Positions 6,770-14,947 are shown, numbered from the stretch's first letter. The stretch: DNA of 35,752 bases from an uncultured Oscillospiraceae bacterium (GCA_947623745.1 CANQHN010000027.1:1-35752), one strand, 5' to 3'. Numbers and translations are program-made. Notes: generated by a model not told the origin, from the sequence alone.

Positions 6770-6783
6770 GTCATGCTTTATGC
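6770..6783 (-). repeat. right terminal inverted repeat of the inner element
   Basis: GTCATGCTTTATGC is the exact reverse complement of 1446-1459. Thirteen bases separate it from the GA that reopens the outer recombinase frame, or ten from the AA core. Confidence 0.8.
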
Positions 6784-6795
6784 AAGGTTGACTAA

Positions 6796-8026
6796 CGAGT
6801 TCTATGCGCGGGATACCAGCCGGAAGATCCGAGCGGTCCAGAAGGCGAAAGGAGAGCGGGGCGTACCGCTGACCACCAACATCCCCTATGGCTACAGGAA
6901 GGACCCGGAGAACCCCAAACGCTGGATCGTTGACCCGGAGGCCGCCGCTGTTGTAAAGCGCATCTTCGAGCTGTGCATGGAAGGGCGAGGGCCGTTGCAG
7001 ATCGGCAAGGCACTCACCAGAGAGAAGGTGCTCAACCCTACCGCCCATAAGCTCAGACAGGGGTTGAACCCGCCTCATCCGACACCCGAGGACCCGTATT
7101 ACTGGAATGACAGCACGATTGTCAATATTTTAGAGCGCCGGGAGTACACTGGCTGCACCGTCAACTTCAAGACCTACACCAACTCCATCTGGGACAAGAA
7201 GCAAAGGGAAAATCCCATCGAAAAGCAAGCTGTGTTTCCCGGCACTCATGACGCCATTGTGGATGACGATGTGTTTCAGAAGGTCCAGGAGATCCGCCAG
7301 CAGCGGCACCGTATGACGCGAACAGGCAGGAGCAGCATTTTCTCTGGCCTGGTATACTGCGGCGACTGCGGCGCGAAGATGCAGTACGGTTCGTCCAACA
7401 ACGGCGACCCCAGGCAGGATTTTTTCGATTGTGCCGTCCACCGCAAGCACAAGGAGAAGTGCCCCACGCACTTTATCCGAGTGTCGGTATTGGAACAGGT
7501 AGTCCTGAAGCACGTCCAGGCGGTCACGGATTACATCCTGCGCTATGAAGATCATTTCAGGGCGCACATGGAGGAACAAATGCGGCTGGAGACGAGCGAG
7601 CAGGTCCGGGTCCGCAAGAAAAAGCTGGAACGGGGCGAAAAGCGTATCGCGGAGCTGAAACGGCTCTTCATGAAAATCTACGAGGATAACGCCTGCGGAC
7701 GGTTAAGCGACGAGCGGTTCGATATGCTGAGCCAGAACTACGAGGCCGAGCAGAAGGAGCTTGAGGCAGAGGCTGCCATCCTACAGCATGAGATCGAGAT
7801 ACAGGAGCAGCAGAACGAGAGCATTGAGAAGTTCATCCAGAAAGCCCATAAGTATATGGGGATAGAGGCCCTCGACGGGTATTCTCTGCACGAGCTGGTG
7901 TCCGCGATCTATGTGGATGCCCCAGACAAGAGCACCGGTAAGCGGCAGCAGCACATCCACATCAAGTACGACGGGCTTGGCTTTATCCCGCTGGATGAAC
8001 TGATGAAGAAACGGGAAACGGCGTGA
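6796..8026 (+). pseudogene. large serine recombinase, C-terminal part (right half of the split gene)
   Basis: The frame resumes as EFYARDTSRKIRAVQKAKGE and runs about 400 residues to a stop at 8026. It has the Recombinase domain (VPLTTNIPYGYRK, ILERREYTGCTVNFKTYTNS), a zinc ribbon (YCGDCGAKM with DC and KCPTHF), a coiled coil (EQVRVRKKKLERGEKRIAEL onward) and a C-terminal tail. This is the typical C-terminal three quarters of another Clostridial large serine recombinase. It continues the fragment at 1336-1437. With no N-terminal catalytic domain or start of its own, it should be inactive. An in-frame ATG at 6773 in the inner element could allow a truncated product. Confidence 0.85.
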
Positions 8027-8078
8027 CCGAAGCCACGCCGTCCCTTTGAAAACTCTCGCTTTCAGCCAGTTTGAAGTT

Positions 8079-8121
8079 TTACTGTTTTACGGCCACCCGG
8101 CGTGTCCGCCGGGCGCGTTTT
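8079..8121 (-). repeat. right end of the outer element (inverted copy of 358-400)
   Basis: TTACTGTTTTAC (8079-8090), a GGCC core (8091-8094) and then CGCCGGGCGC plus GTTTT (8107-8121) mirror the left end. It lies 53 bases after the outer recombinase stop, where right ends of such elements normally are. If the flanks are rejoined at GGCC, GCGCCCGGCG (365-374) and CGCCGGGCGC-GTTTT (8107-8121) make a terminator-like hairpin. Confidence 0.6.
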
Positions 8122-8148
8122 CCGAAAATAACCGTTTGAGCAGTAGAC

Positions 8149-8784
8149 TCACAGGCTGGAGTAGCCGTATTTGTCCACCAGCGCGTCCACCTCAAGTCCC
8201 TTGGCGCACATGGGGCAGGTCTCGGGGGAGTAGCTGGCGTAGTCGGTCAGGTCAGAGGCGTTGAACAGGGAGACCACGGGGACGCCGTCCACCTCGTCCA
8301 TGAAGCTGTAAATGGAGGCAATACCCGCCACGTTGCCGCCATAGTAGCGCACGCAACGGGTGGCCTGCTGGACGGTGCCGCCGGTGGTGACGGCTGCCAG
8401 GAGAATCAGCACGTTCTTCCCCTTCAGCATGGGCAGGACGTTGTCCCGGAAGATGAGCTTCCCGTTGATATACACGTTGTCCTTCAGCAGATAGATGTCC
8501 TCCCCCGCGTTCATGGAGCGGTAACCGCCCTCTGTGAGCTGCTGGGCCAGGCAGGTGCCGATGGTGCGGGTGTTGTCCATGCAGACGATGGTATCCACCA
8601 TGGTCAGCTGGAGCTTACTGGCCAGCTGCCGGGCGACGGCGCTGGCCTCCTTGAGGCTGCAGCGCTTGGAAGTCACGTCGATGAAGTAGTTGGTGTGGCT
8701 GTTCCTGGTGGCAAAGTGGCCCTTGGCGACCCGCAGCGACACGTCACCTACGCTTGTGGGGATCTTATAGAATTTCGGTTCCAT
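8149..8784 (-). CDS. phosphoribosyltransferase-fold protein with degenerate PRPP loop
   Basis: 211 residues that resemble type I phosphoribosyltransferases of the orotate/xanthine kind: an N-terminal hood region, a central IVCMDNTRTIGTCLAQQL strand-helix, and the PRPP loop near residues 125-137. That loop reads VLILLAAVTTGGT, where active enzymes have two acidic residues (pattern VLIVDDVxTTGGT); here they are Leu129 and Ala130. The TTGGT phosphate-binding part remains. It may therefore bind a phosphoribosyl ligand without catalysis, or use an unusual site. CPMC near the C-terminus could bind metal. Start at 8784 with AGGAGG just upstream. It is the first backbone gene right of the island. Confidence 0.7.
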   Translation of the reverse strand: MEPKFYKIPTSVGDVSLRVAKGHFATRNSHTNYFIDVTSKRCSLKEASAVARQLASKLQLTMVDTIVCMDNTRTIGTCLAQQLTEGGYRSMNAGEDIYLLKDNVYINGKLIFRDNVLPMLKGKNVLILLAAVTTGGTVQQATRCVRYYGGNVAGIASIYSFMDEVDGVPVVSLFNASDLTDYASYSPETCPMCAKGLEVDALVDKYGYSSL

Positions 8785-8836
8785 TTGACTGCCTCCTTTT
8801 TGATTCCGGACGGTGTGCGCTAGTGAAATTTACTAA

Positions 8837-8865
8837 ATTATAGCATCGTTTTTCCGGAATGTCCA
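8837..8865 (-). promoter_or_regulatory. promoter of the PRTase-like gene
   Basis: On the reverse strand, TGGACA (8860-8865), 17 bases, TATAAT (8837-8842). The leader is only about 45 bases, too short for a purine riboswitch. Confidence 0.7.
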
Positions 8866-8929
8866 TACATTATTTCTCATCTTGCAAAAAAAAGAGGAGA
8901 CAGCCCCCTATCTTCTCTCCGTGGGCAGG

Positions 8930-8967
8930 AAAAAGGGCGGGCGCACAGGTGTGCACCCGCCCTTTTT
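8930..8967 (-). terminator. rho-independent terminator of pta
   Basis: AAAAAGGGCGGG (8930-8941) pairs with CCCGCCCTTTTT (8956-8967), extended inside by GCAC/GTGC. T-tracts flank both sides, so it may also stop forward transcripts. Confidence 0.85.
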
Positions 8968-8981
8968 GTTTCTCTATGCAG

Positions 8982-9959
8982 TTACTCGGCCAGAGCGGCG
9001 GTGATGATGGCCATGGAGTAGACCTCCTGGGCGTTGCAGCCCCGGGACAGGTCGTTGATGGGGGCGTTCAGGCCCAGCAGGATGGGGCCGTAGGCGTCGA
9101 ACCCGCCCAGACGCTGGGCGATCTTGTAGCCGATGTTGCCGGCGTTGATGTCGGGGAAGATGAAGGTGTTGGCGTAGCCGGCCACGGGGGAGCCGGGGAA
9201 CTTCAACTGGCCCACAGTGGGGGACACGGCGGCGTCGAACTGCATCTCGCCGTCCACGGGGATGCCGGGCATGGCCAGCTTGGCCTTCTCGCAGGCGTTG
9301 CGCATCTTGTCCACGTCCTCGCCCTTGCCGGAGCCCTTGGTGGAGTAGCTCAGGAAGGCCACCTTGGGGTCCACGCCGAAGATCTGGGCGCACTTGGCGG
9401 TCTCCACGGCGATCTCCACCAGCTCGTCCTCGTCGGGCTTGATGTTGATGGCGCAGTCGCCCATGGCCAAGACCTCGTTGTCGCCGGTGCCGCGGCTGCG
9501 GACCATGATGAAGCAGGAGGAGACGATCTTGTTGCCCGGCTTGGTCTTGACCAGCTGCAGGGCGGGACGGACGGTGTCGGCGGTGGAGTAGGTGGCGCCG
9601 CCCAGCAGGGCGTCGGCCTCACCCATGGCCACCAGCATAGTGCCGAAGTAGTTGCCCCGCTTCAGGGTGGCGCGGCACTCCTCGGCGGTCATCTTGCCCT
9701 TGCGCAGGGCCACCATCTTCTCCACCATGGCGTCCATATTCTCGTAGGTCTCCGGGTCGATGATGATGGCGCCGCGGATGTTCCAGCCGGCCTCCTCGGC
9801 GGCGGCCTGGACGGCCTCCGGGTTGCCGATGAGGATGGGGGTCAGGTAAGTACCGGAGAGCAGGCGGGCGGTGGCCTCCAGGATACGGGGGTCAGTGCCC
9901 TCGGTAAAGACGATCTTGCGGGGGTGCTTTTTCAGGATCTCGATGAGCTTTTTGAACAT
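8982..9959 (-). CDS. pta: phosphate acetyltransferase
   Basis: 325 residues, the usual length of the short Pta class. It converts acetyl-CoA and phosphate to acetyl phosphate and CoA, the step before acetate kinase in acetate fermentation, in the cytosol. Visible family features are KIVFTEGTDPRILEATARL at the N-terminus, EADALLGGATYSTADTVRPA, the FIMVRSRGTGDNEVLAMGDC segment and the C-terminal FPDINAGNIGYKIAQRL followed by GPILLGLNAPINDLSRGC. The start at 9959 is chosen because GGAGGAA lies upstream; 21 more residues would be in frame but lack homology. It is a single gene between its own promoter and terminator; no ackA is in the window. Confidence 0.96.
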   Translation of the reverse strand: MFKKLIEILKKHPRKIVFTEGTDPRILEATARLLSGTYLTPILIGNPEAVQAAAEEAGWNIRGAIIIDPETYENMDAMVEKMVALRKGKMTAEECRATLKRGNYFGTMLVAMGEADALLGGATYSTADTVRPALQLVKTKPGNKIVSSCFIMVRSRGTGDNEVLAMGDCAINIKPDEDELVEIAVETAKCAQIFGVDPKVAFLSYSTKGSGKGEDVDKMRNACEKAKLAMPGIPVDGEMQFDAAVSPTVGQLKFPGSPVAGYANTFIFPDINAGNIGYKIAQRLGGFDAYGPILLGLNAPINDLSRGCNAQEVYSMAIITAALAE

Positions 9960-9993
9960 GGCGCATTCCTCCAAACATAAAATTGCTGAACCT

Positions 9994-10022
9994 ATGGTAG
10001 CATTTTCCGCGGGGAATTTCAA
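9994..10022 (-). promoter_or_regulatory. promoter of pta
   Basis: Reverse strand TTGAAA (10017-10022), 17 bases, TACCAT (9994-9999), 35 bases upstream of the start. Confidence 0.6.
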
Positions 10023-10144
10023 GTTCTATTCGCGCCGGACAGCCATAAAATTGGCCTGCGGGGCAAAAATATCAGCGGCGGGGGCCCGCCGCGCCGCCGG
10101 AACTGGAAAAAGTCGGAAACTGTCGAAAATTTTCCATTTTTCTC

Positions 10145-10173
10145 TTTACTTGTGGTAATGAATCGTTTATACT
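10145..10173 (+). promoter_or_regulatory. promoter of the XRE/Mrp unit
   Basis: TTTACT (10145-10150), 17 bases, TATACT (10168-10173), 53 bases upstream of the regulator start. Confidence 0.6.
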
Positions 10174-10226
10174 ATACGGTGCGTATTTTCATTGTTGATA
10201 TTTCAGTTCCACCGAGGTGAGCGCTC

Positions 10227-10925
10227 TTGAACGCAGAATTCTCCCGCACCCTCTCCCTGCTGCGGCAGGAGAAGGGGGTCAGCCAGCGCACCGCTGCCAA
10301 CGCCCTGGACATCTCCCAGGCGCTGCTGTCCCACTACGAGAACGGCATCCGGGAGCCCGGATTGGCCTTCGTGGTGAAGGCCTGCAACTACTACGGCGTC
10401 TCCGCCGACTACCTGCTGGGCCGCACCCTGAGCCGGGACGGCACCACCATCGCCCCCGAGGAGCTCTACGACCTGAGCGACGAGAAGGACAACGCCATGC
10501 GGGGCAGCGTGCTGGCCATGCTGTCCAAAAAGCTGCTGGTCAACTCCATCGGCGTACTGTTCGACCTGCTGGGCAAGACCGGCAGCCGGGACGCCGTCCG
10601 GGCCGCCTCCAGCTACCTGAGCACCGCCGTCTACCAGGTCTTTCGCCGGCTCTACCAGGCCTCCCCGGGCACCAACCCCGACTTCTTCTCCGTCCCCGAG
10701 CGGCAGTTCAACGCCGGCATCGCCGAGGCGGACATGAAGTGCAGCGAGGTGGACCTGGCCGACGCCCTGGCCGCCCACGCCAAGGAAAAGGGGAGCTTCC
10801 CCTCCCTGACCCACGACGCCCTGGCCCAGAACTACCCGGTTCTCTACCAGTCCCTGCTCCAGATCGTCCACTCCACCGGCGAGCGGGTGAACAAGAGCTT
10901 CGCCGGCCGGGTCAAGAACAACTAA
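10227..10925 (+). CDS. XRE-family transcriptional regulator
   Basis: 232 residues. Residues 1-66 are a Cro/C1-type helix-turn-helix: LSLLRQEKGVSQRTAANAL, DISQALLSHYENGIREPGL, then YYGVSADYLLGR, the typical end of this domain. The remaining 165 residues form an alpha-helical region I do not recognise, possibly a sensing or oligomerising domain. The start is TTG 10227, six bases after GAGGTGA; the HTH begins right behind it. It lies 22 bases upstream of the Mrp-type ATPase and is probably co-transcribed with it, so it may regulate its own operon; the signal is unknown. Confidence 0.88.
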   Translation: MNAEFSRTLSLLRQEKGVSQRTAANALDISQALLSHYENGIREPGLAFVVKACNYYGVSADYLLGRTLSRDGTTIAPEELYDLSDEKDNAMRGSVLAMLSKKLLVNSIGVLFDLLGKTGSRDAVRAASSYLSTAVYQVFRRLYQASPGTNPDFFSVPERQFNAGIAEADMKCSEVDLADALAAHAKEKGSFPSLTHDALAQNYPVLYQSLLQIVHSTGERVNKSFAGRVKNN

Positions 10926-10947
10926 AACTCCAAAGGAGAATCCCACT

Positions 10948-11760
10948 ATGCCTGAAAACTGTACCCACGACTGCTCCTCCTGCGGCCAGAGCTGCAGCGA
11001 GCGGGACCTGCGCGCCCCCATGAACCCCCTGTCCAACGTGAAAAAAGTCATCGCCGTGGTCAGCGGCAAGGGCGGTGTGGGCAAGAGCACCGTCACCTCC
11101 TGTCTGGCCGCCGCCATGGCCCGCCGGGGCAAAAAGGTGGGCGTACTGGACGCCGACGTCACCGGCCCCTCCATCCCCACCGCCTTCAACGTCCACCAGC
11201 GGGCCACCGGCACCGACGCGGGCATCGACCCCGCCTTCACCGCCGGCGGCATTGAGATCATGTCCCTCAACCTGCTGATGGAGAACGAGACCGACCCCGT
11301 GGTGTGGCGGGGCCCCGTCATCGCCGGGGTGGTCACCCAGTTCTGGAGCGAGGTGGTCTGGGGCGATCTGGACTACCTGTTCGTGGATATGCCCCCGGGC
11401 ACCGGCGACGTACCCCTGACCGTGTTCCAGTCCCTGCCGGTGGACGGCATCGTGGTGGTCACCTCCCCCCAGGAGCTGGTGTCCATGATTGTCACCAAGG
11501 CGGTGAACATGGCCCATATGATGAACGTGCCCGTGCTGGGCATCATCGAGAATTACAGCTACTTCCAGTGCCCCGACTGCGGCGGGAAGCACGCCATCTT
11601 CGGCGAGAGCCACATCGAGCAGGTGGCCCGGGACATGAACGTGCCCGTGCTGGCCAGGCTGCCCATCGACCCGGCGGTGGCCGCCGCCTTCGACGCCGGG
11701 CAGATCGAGTCCCTCTCCCCCAACTACCTGGAGGACGCGGCCGCTCAGCTGGACAAGTGA
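10948..11760 (+). CDS. Mrp/NBP35-type iron-sulfur carrier ATPase
   Basis: 270 residues. The N-terminus has four cysteines in CTHDCSSCGQSC, which can hold a Fe-S cluster as in NBP35-like proteins. The deviant Walker A loop GKGGVGKS is at residues 40-47, followed by VLDADVTGPSIP (switch I) and LFVDMPPGTGDVPLT (Walker B region). The paired CPDC (Cys208, Cys211) is the bridging-cluster motif of the Mrp/ApbC dimer. The protein assembles or carries Fe-S clusters to apo-enzymes in the cytosol, powered by ATP. An AAAGGAGA site precedes the start; a terminator follows ten bases after the stop. Confidence 0.93.
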   Translation: MPENCTHDCSSCGQSCSERDLRAPMNPLSNVKKVIAVVSGKGGVGKSTVTSCLAAAMARRGKKVGVLDADVTGPSIPTAFNVHQRATGTDAGIDPAFTAGGIEIMSLNLLMENETDPVVWRGPVIAGVVTQFWSEVVWGDLDYLFVDMPPGTGDVPLTVFQSLPVDGIVVVTSPQELVSMIVTKAVNMAHMMNVPVLGIIENYSYFQCPDCGGKHAIFGESHIEQVARDMNVPVLARLPIDPAVAAAFDAGQIESLSPNYLEDAAAQLDK

Positions 11761-11770
11761 ACAAAGCCGC

Positions 11771-11804
11771 AAAAATGCCGTCTGCGGGAGCGGGCGGCAT
11801 TTTT
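11771..11804 (+). terminator. rho-independent terminator of the Mrp gene
   Basis: AAAAATGCCG (11771-11780) and CGGCATTTTT (11795-11804) form a 10-bp stem ending in T5. Confidence 0.85.
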
Positions 11805-11929
11805 CTGTCCTCTGCGGGTTTGCCCCAGGACACGGGAGATCGTCCGCCCCGTGGACAGGCCGTCATAATCTCCCCCGGTCTGTCATAGGATAGGGCACCA
11901 GCGATTTAGGACAAAGGGGGAGGGAGACT

Positions 11930-13096
11930 ATGGGCGCGGGGAAAACCATCCTGCGGCTGCTGCGCCGGGCGGCGGGCCTGGCCCTGGCCCTGGCGGCGGT
12001 GTGGACCATCGCTCTGACGGTGGAGCTGCCGGCCCCCTCCTCCCTGTTCAGCGGTCTGGGGGAGGACCCGGAGTTCGTGGTGTCCACCCTGGCCTCCCAG
12101 CTGGGCTGGGCCGGAGAGGAGGACGGCGCCGCGGCCTGCCTGGACCGGCGGGGCCGGTTCCTGCTGGGGCAGTCCGCCCTGCTCTCCGCCAGCGGCGGCG
12201 CGGTGGAGGAGCGGCTGCGCGCCCGGCCGGAGGAGCCCGCCCAGACCATCCACCCCGGCGAGGGGGACGCTGACGACGGCCAGGAGGAGCCCCTGGAGCC
12301 GCTGCCCGGCGGCGCGGTGGTGGAGCACACCGCCACCGGGGACGACGGCGGCGACTACCTGTCCAGCCAGGAGGTCTACCTGCGCAACATCACCGGCCAG
12401 ACGGTGGATGTGGCCGCCCTGGCGGCCCAGGCGGTGGACCTGGAGCTGGGGGACGGGCCTCAGATCCTCATCTACCACACCCACGGCAGCGAGGCCTATA
12501 CCCAGACCGAGGAGGAGCGCTACGTGGAGAGCGACGCCTACCGCACCACCGACTGCACCCACAACGTGGTCCGTCTGGGGGAGGAGATGGCCGAGATCTT
12601 CCGCAGTCAGGGCTTTGAGGTGGTCCACGACACCACCCTGTATGACTACCCCGTCTACAACGGGGCCTACGACCGGGCCCGGGCGGGGCTGGAGAAGTGG
12701 CTGGAGCAGTACCCCACCATCCGCTTCATCCTGGACGTCCACCGGGACGCCATCGTGTCCGCCGATGGGGCGGCCTACAAGCTGGTGGCCCAGGAGGGGG
12801 AGGACAAGGTGGCGCAGGTCATGCTGGTGGTGGGCAGCAGCGACTCCGGCGACCCCCACCCCAACTGGCGGGACAACCTGGCCCTGGCCGTCCAGCTCCA
12901 GCTGGCCCTCACCCGGGACTATTCCCAGCTGGCCCGGCCCATCACCCTGCGCTCCACCCGATTCAACCAGCACCTGTCCCCCGGGGCCCTGCTGGTGGAG
13001 GTGGGCGGCCACGGCAACACTTTGGAGGAGGCCGTGGCCGGGGCGCGGCTGTTCGCCAGGACCGTGGGGGCGGAGCTGGCCAAAATGCGCAGCTAA
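11930..13096 (+). CDS. spoIIP: stage II sporulation protein P (SpoIIP)
   Basis: 388 residues. A single membrane anchor spans about residues 13-32 (GLALALAAVWTIALTV), and the rest would face the space between the two membranes. The C-terminal amidase domain shows the metal and catalytic residues of the family: YHTHGSEAY (His183, His185, Glu188), LDVHRDA (His271) and LLVEVGGHGN (Glu357). SpoIIP cleaves the stem peptide from peptidoglycan and with SpoIID and SpoIIM drives membrane migration during engulfment in the forespore septum. A GGGGGAGGGAG site precedes ATG 11930. It stands alone with a terminator behind. Its presence says the organism can form spores. Confidence 0.93.
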   Translation: MGAGKTILRLLRRAAGLALALAAVWTIALTVELPAPSSLFSGLGEDPEFVVSTLASQLGWAGEEDGAAACLDRRGRFLLGQSALLSASGGAVEERLRARPEEPAQTIHPGEGDADDGQEEPLEPLPGGAVVEHTATGDDGGDYLSSQEVYLRNITGQTVDVAALAAQAVDLELGDGPQILIYHTHGSEAYTQTEEERYVESDAYRTTDCTHNVVRLGEEMAEIFRSQGFEVVHDTTLYDYPVYNGAYDRARAGLEKWLEQYPTIRFILDVHRDAIVSADGAAYKLVAQEGEDKVAQVMLVVGSSDSGDPHPNWRDNLALAVQLQLALTRDYSQLARPITLRSTRFNQHLSPGALLVEVGGHGNTLEEAVAGARLFARTVGAELAKMRS

Positions 13097-13097
13097 A

Positions 13098-13130
13098 AAC
13101 AGCCCGGAGAGGATTTCTCTCCGGGCTGTT
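13098..13130. terminator. bidirectional terminator between spoIIP and pyrG
   Basis: Perfect 14-bp stem: AACAGCCCGGAGAG (13098-13111) with CTCTCCGGGCTGTT (13117-13130), loop of five bases. Both convergent genes end here. Confidence 0.85.
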
Positions 13131-13139
13131 GGATTTTGT

Positions 13140-14747
13140 TTACTGCTCCGCCTGGTACTTCTTCGCCGCCGCGATGAGCCCCCGGAACAGAGGGTGGGCC
13201 CGGTTGGGCCGGGATTTCAGCTCTGGGTGGAACTGGACGCCCACGAACCAGGGGTGGTCCTTCAGCTCCACGATCTCCACCAGCTGTCCGTCGGGGGACA
13301 GGCCGGCCAGGGTCAGCCCCGCGTCCGTCATCTCCTGGCGGAAGTCGTTGTTGAACTCGTAGCGGTGGCGGTGGCGCTCGGAGATCTCCAGAGCGCCGTA
13401 GGCCCGCTGGGTGAGGGTCCCCTCCGCCACCCGGCAGGGGTAGGCCCCCAGGCGCATGGTGCCGCCCTTGGCGGTGACCCCCCGCTGGTCGGGCATCAGG
13501 TCGATGACCGGGTGTCTGGTGAAGGCGCTGAACTCGCTGGAGTGGGCGTCCTCCCAGCCGCACACATGCCGGGCAAACTCGATGACCGCCATCTGCATCC
13601 CCAGGCAGATGCCCAGGAAGGGCACCTTGTGCTCCCGGGCGTACCGCACGGCGGAGATCTTGCCCTCGATGCCCCGGTCGCCGAAGCCGCCGGGCACCAG
13701 GATGCCGTGGGCGCCGGCAAGGAGCTCCGCGGCGTTCTCGTCGGTAACGGTCTCGGAGTCCACCCAGTTGATGCGCACCTTCACGCCGTTCTCGATGCCG
13801 CCGTGGGTCAGGGCCTCGGCCACCGACAGGTAGGCGTCGTGGAGGGCCACATACTTGCCCACCAGGGCGATCTCCACCTCGCCGGTGGGGTTCTTGGCCT
13901 GGTGGACCATGGTGGCCCACTCGGTCAGGTCGGGCATGTGGCAGATGAGCCCCAGCCGGCGCACCACCACGTCGGCCAGCCCCTCCCGCTCCAGCATCAG
14001 GGGCACCTCATAGAGCAGGCCGGCGGTGAGGTTGGGGATGGCGTTCTCCACGGGGATGTTACAGAACAGGGAGATCTTCTCCAGGATATCCTTTGGGATG
14101 GGGTAGTCACTGCGGCACATGATGACGTCGGGCTGGATGCCCAGGGAGAGCAGCTCCTTGGCGGAGTGCTGGGTGGGCTTGGACTTCAGCTCTCCGGTGC
14201 CGGGGATGGAGACGATGAGGGAGACGTGAATGAACATCACGTTGTTGCGCCCCCGCTCGGCGGCCACCTGGCGGATGGACTCCAGGAAGGGCTGGGACTC
14301 GATGTCGCCCACGGTGCCGCCGATCTCCACAATGGCCACGTCGGTGTCCGGGGTGTCCAGGGTGTAGATGTTGCGCTTGATCTCGTTGGTGATGTGGGGG
14401 ATGATCTGCACGGTGCCCCCCAGGAAGTCGCCGGAGCGCTCCCGGTTGAGCACGTTCCAGTACACCTTGCCCGAGGAGACCGAGGAGTTGACAGTCAGCT
14501 TCTCGTCGATGAACCGCTCGTAGTGGCCCAGGTCCAGGTCGGTCTCCGCCCCGTCGTCGGTGACGAACACCTCGCCGTGCTGGTAGGGGGACATGGTCCC
14601 AGGGTCCACGTTCAGGTAGGGGTCCAGCTTCTGGACCTTCACCTTCAGGCCCCGCTGCTTGAGCAGGCGGCCCAGGCTGGCCGCCGTGATGCCCTTGCCC
14701 AGACCGGACACCACGCCGCCGGTGACGAAAATGAACTTTGTTGCCAT
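13140..14747 (-). CDS. pyrG: CTP synthase
   Basis: 535 residues. It makes CTP from UTP, ATP and glutamine in pyrimidine synthesis. The N-terminal synthetase domain starts [20 protein letters not shown] (P-loop) and has [20 protein letters not shown] and [11 protein letters not shown]. The C-terminal class I glutamine amidotransferase holds [11 protein letters not shown], the nucleophile Cys in FLGICLGMQ and the late FHPELKSRP with the triad His and Glu. The start at 14747 (MATKFIF) follows GGAGGG; 13 more in-frame codons upstream lack conservation. No pyr neighbours are present. No typical initial C-tract attenuator is visible in the short leader. Confidence 0.97.
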   Translation of the reverse strand: MATKFIFVTGGVVSGLGKGITAASLGRLLKQRGLKVKVQKLDPYLNVDPGTMSPYQHGEVFVTDDGAETDLDLGHYERFIDEKLTVNSSVSSGKVYWNVLNRERSGDFLGGTVQIIPHITNEIKRNIYTLDTPDTDVAIVEIGGTVGDIESQPFLESIRQVAAERGRNNVMFIHVSLIVSIPGTGELKSKPTQHSAKELLSLGIQPDVIMCRSDYPIPKDILEKISLFCNIPVENAIPNLTAGLLYEVPLMLEREGLADVVVRRLGLICHMPDLTEWATMVHQAKNPTGEVEIALVGKYVALHDAYLSVAEALTHGGIENGVKVRINWVDSETVTDENAAELLAGAHGILVPGGFGDRGIEGKISAVRYAREHKVPFLGICLGMQMAVIEFARHVCGWEDAHSSEFSAFTRHPVIDLMPDQRGVTAKGGTMRLGAYPCRVAEGTLTQRAYGALEISERHRHRYEFNNDFRQEMTDAGLTLAGLSPDGQLVEIVELKDHPWFVGVQFHPELKSRPNRAHPLFRGLIAAAKKYQAEQ

Positions 14748-14792
14748 AGAGAGCCCTCCATCCTTATTTTTCTGCTGGTCGTTCACGCCCGT

Positions 14793-14843
14793 ATGCGCGG
14801 GGGAAATCTGATTTCAACCCACGCACCCACATGCGCGGGGGAA
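14793..14843 (+). repeat. 13-bp direct repeat upstream of pyrG
   Basis: ATGCGCGGGGGAA occurs at 14793-14805 and 14831-14843, each preceded by a CACGC-CC stretch, 38 bp apart. The motif resembles a GC-rich CRISPR repeat only superficially. Confidence 0.6.
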
Positions 14844-14906
14844 GTCCCGCCGCCCCGGCGGGAGGGGAGTTTTCCGGGAGGCAAAGCCCACCTTCCCGAA
14901 AGTATA

Positions 14907-14939
14907 GGCGCCCCTGGAAGTTCCACTCCCGGGGGCGCC
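14907..14939 (-). terminator. hairpin at the 3' end of the DUF1846 gene
   Basis: GGCGCCCCTGG (14907-14917) pairs with CCGGGGGCGCC (14929-14939) with one G-T pair. It lies nine bases past the stop of the DUF1846 gene. It lacks a T-run, so termination is plausible but not certain. Confidence 0.5.
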
Positions 14940-14947
14940 CCATTGCG

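Larger units (their letters stand above)
1436..6795. mobile_element. inner serine-recombinase element (about 5.36 kb) inserted in another recombinase gene
   Basis: Removing this stretch joins the TTC-AA of 1431-1435 to CGAGTTC (6796-6802) and restores the host frame as ...NWF-N-EFYARDTSRK. A 14-bp perfect inverted repeat lies near both ends (1446-1459 and 6770-6783), each ten bases from an AA dinucleotide (1434-1435 and 6794-6795). A GA dinucleotide (1437-1438 and 6797-6798) restores the same protein and is the crossover used by Tn4451-type TnpX, so the exact crossover is ambiguous by three bases. It contains three cargo genes, a regulatory leader, a small ORF and an intact recombinase ending 30 bases before the right end. 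No relaxase or conjugation genes are present. Confidence 0.8.
358..8121. mobile_element. decayed composite island; outer serine-recombinase element with nested inner element
   Basis: The stretch is bounded by two inverted 43-nt end copies (358-400 and 8079-8121). It carries only mobile-element or cargo genes: a TnpV remnant, XRE regulator, M48 fragment, a split and N-terminally deleted large serine recombinase, and a second complete recombinase with cargo. Much of it has lower GC and different codon use from the backbone on either side. The outer recombinase has lost its catalytic serine region, so the outer element should not be able to move by itself. The outer boundaries are inferred from the end repeats; the nested structure follows directly from the split gene. 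Confidence 0.6.

Noticed and set aside
8785-8836. Purine riboswitch upstream of the PRTase-like gene
   Set aside because: The leader from the promoter to the start is only about 45 bases, and no three-way junction is visible.
14780-14845. CRISPR-like repeats (GC-rich motif repeated before pyrG)
   Set aside because: Only two copies 38 bp apart, shorter than a normal repeat-plus-spacer unit, and no cas genes in the window.
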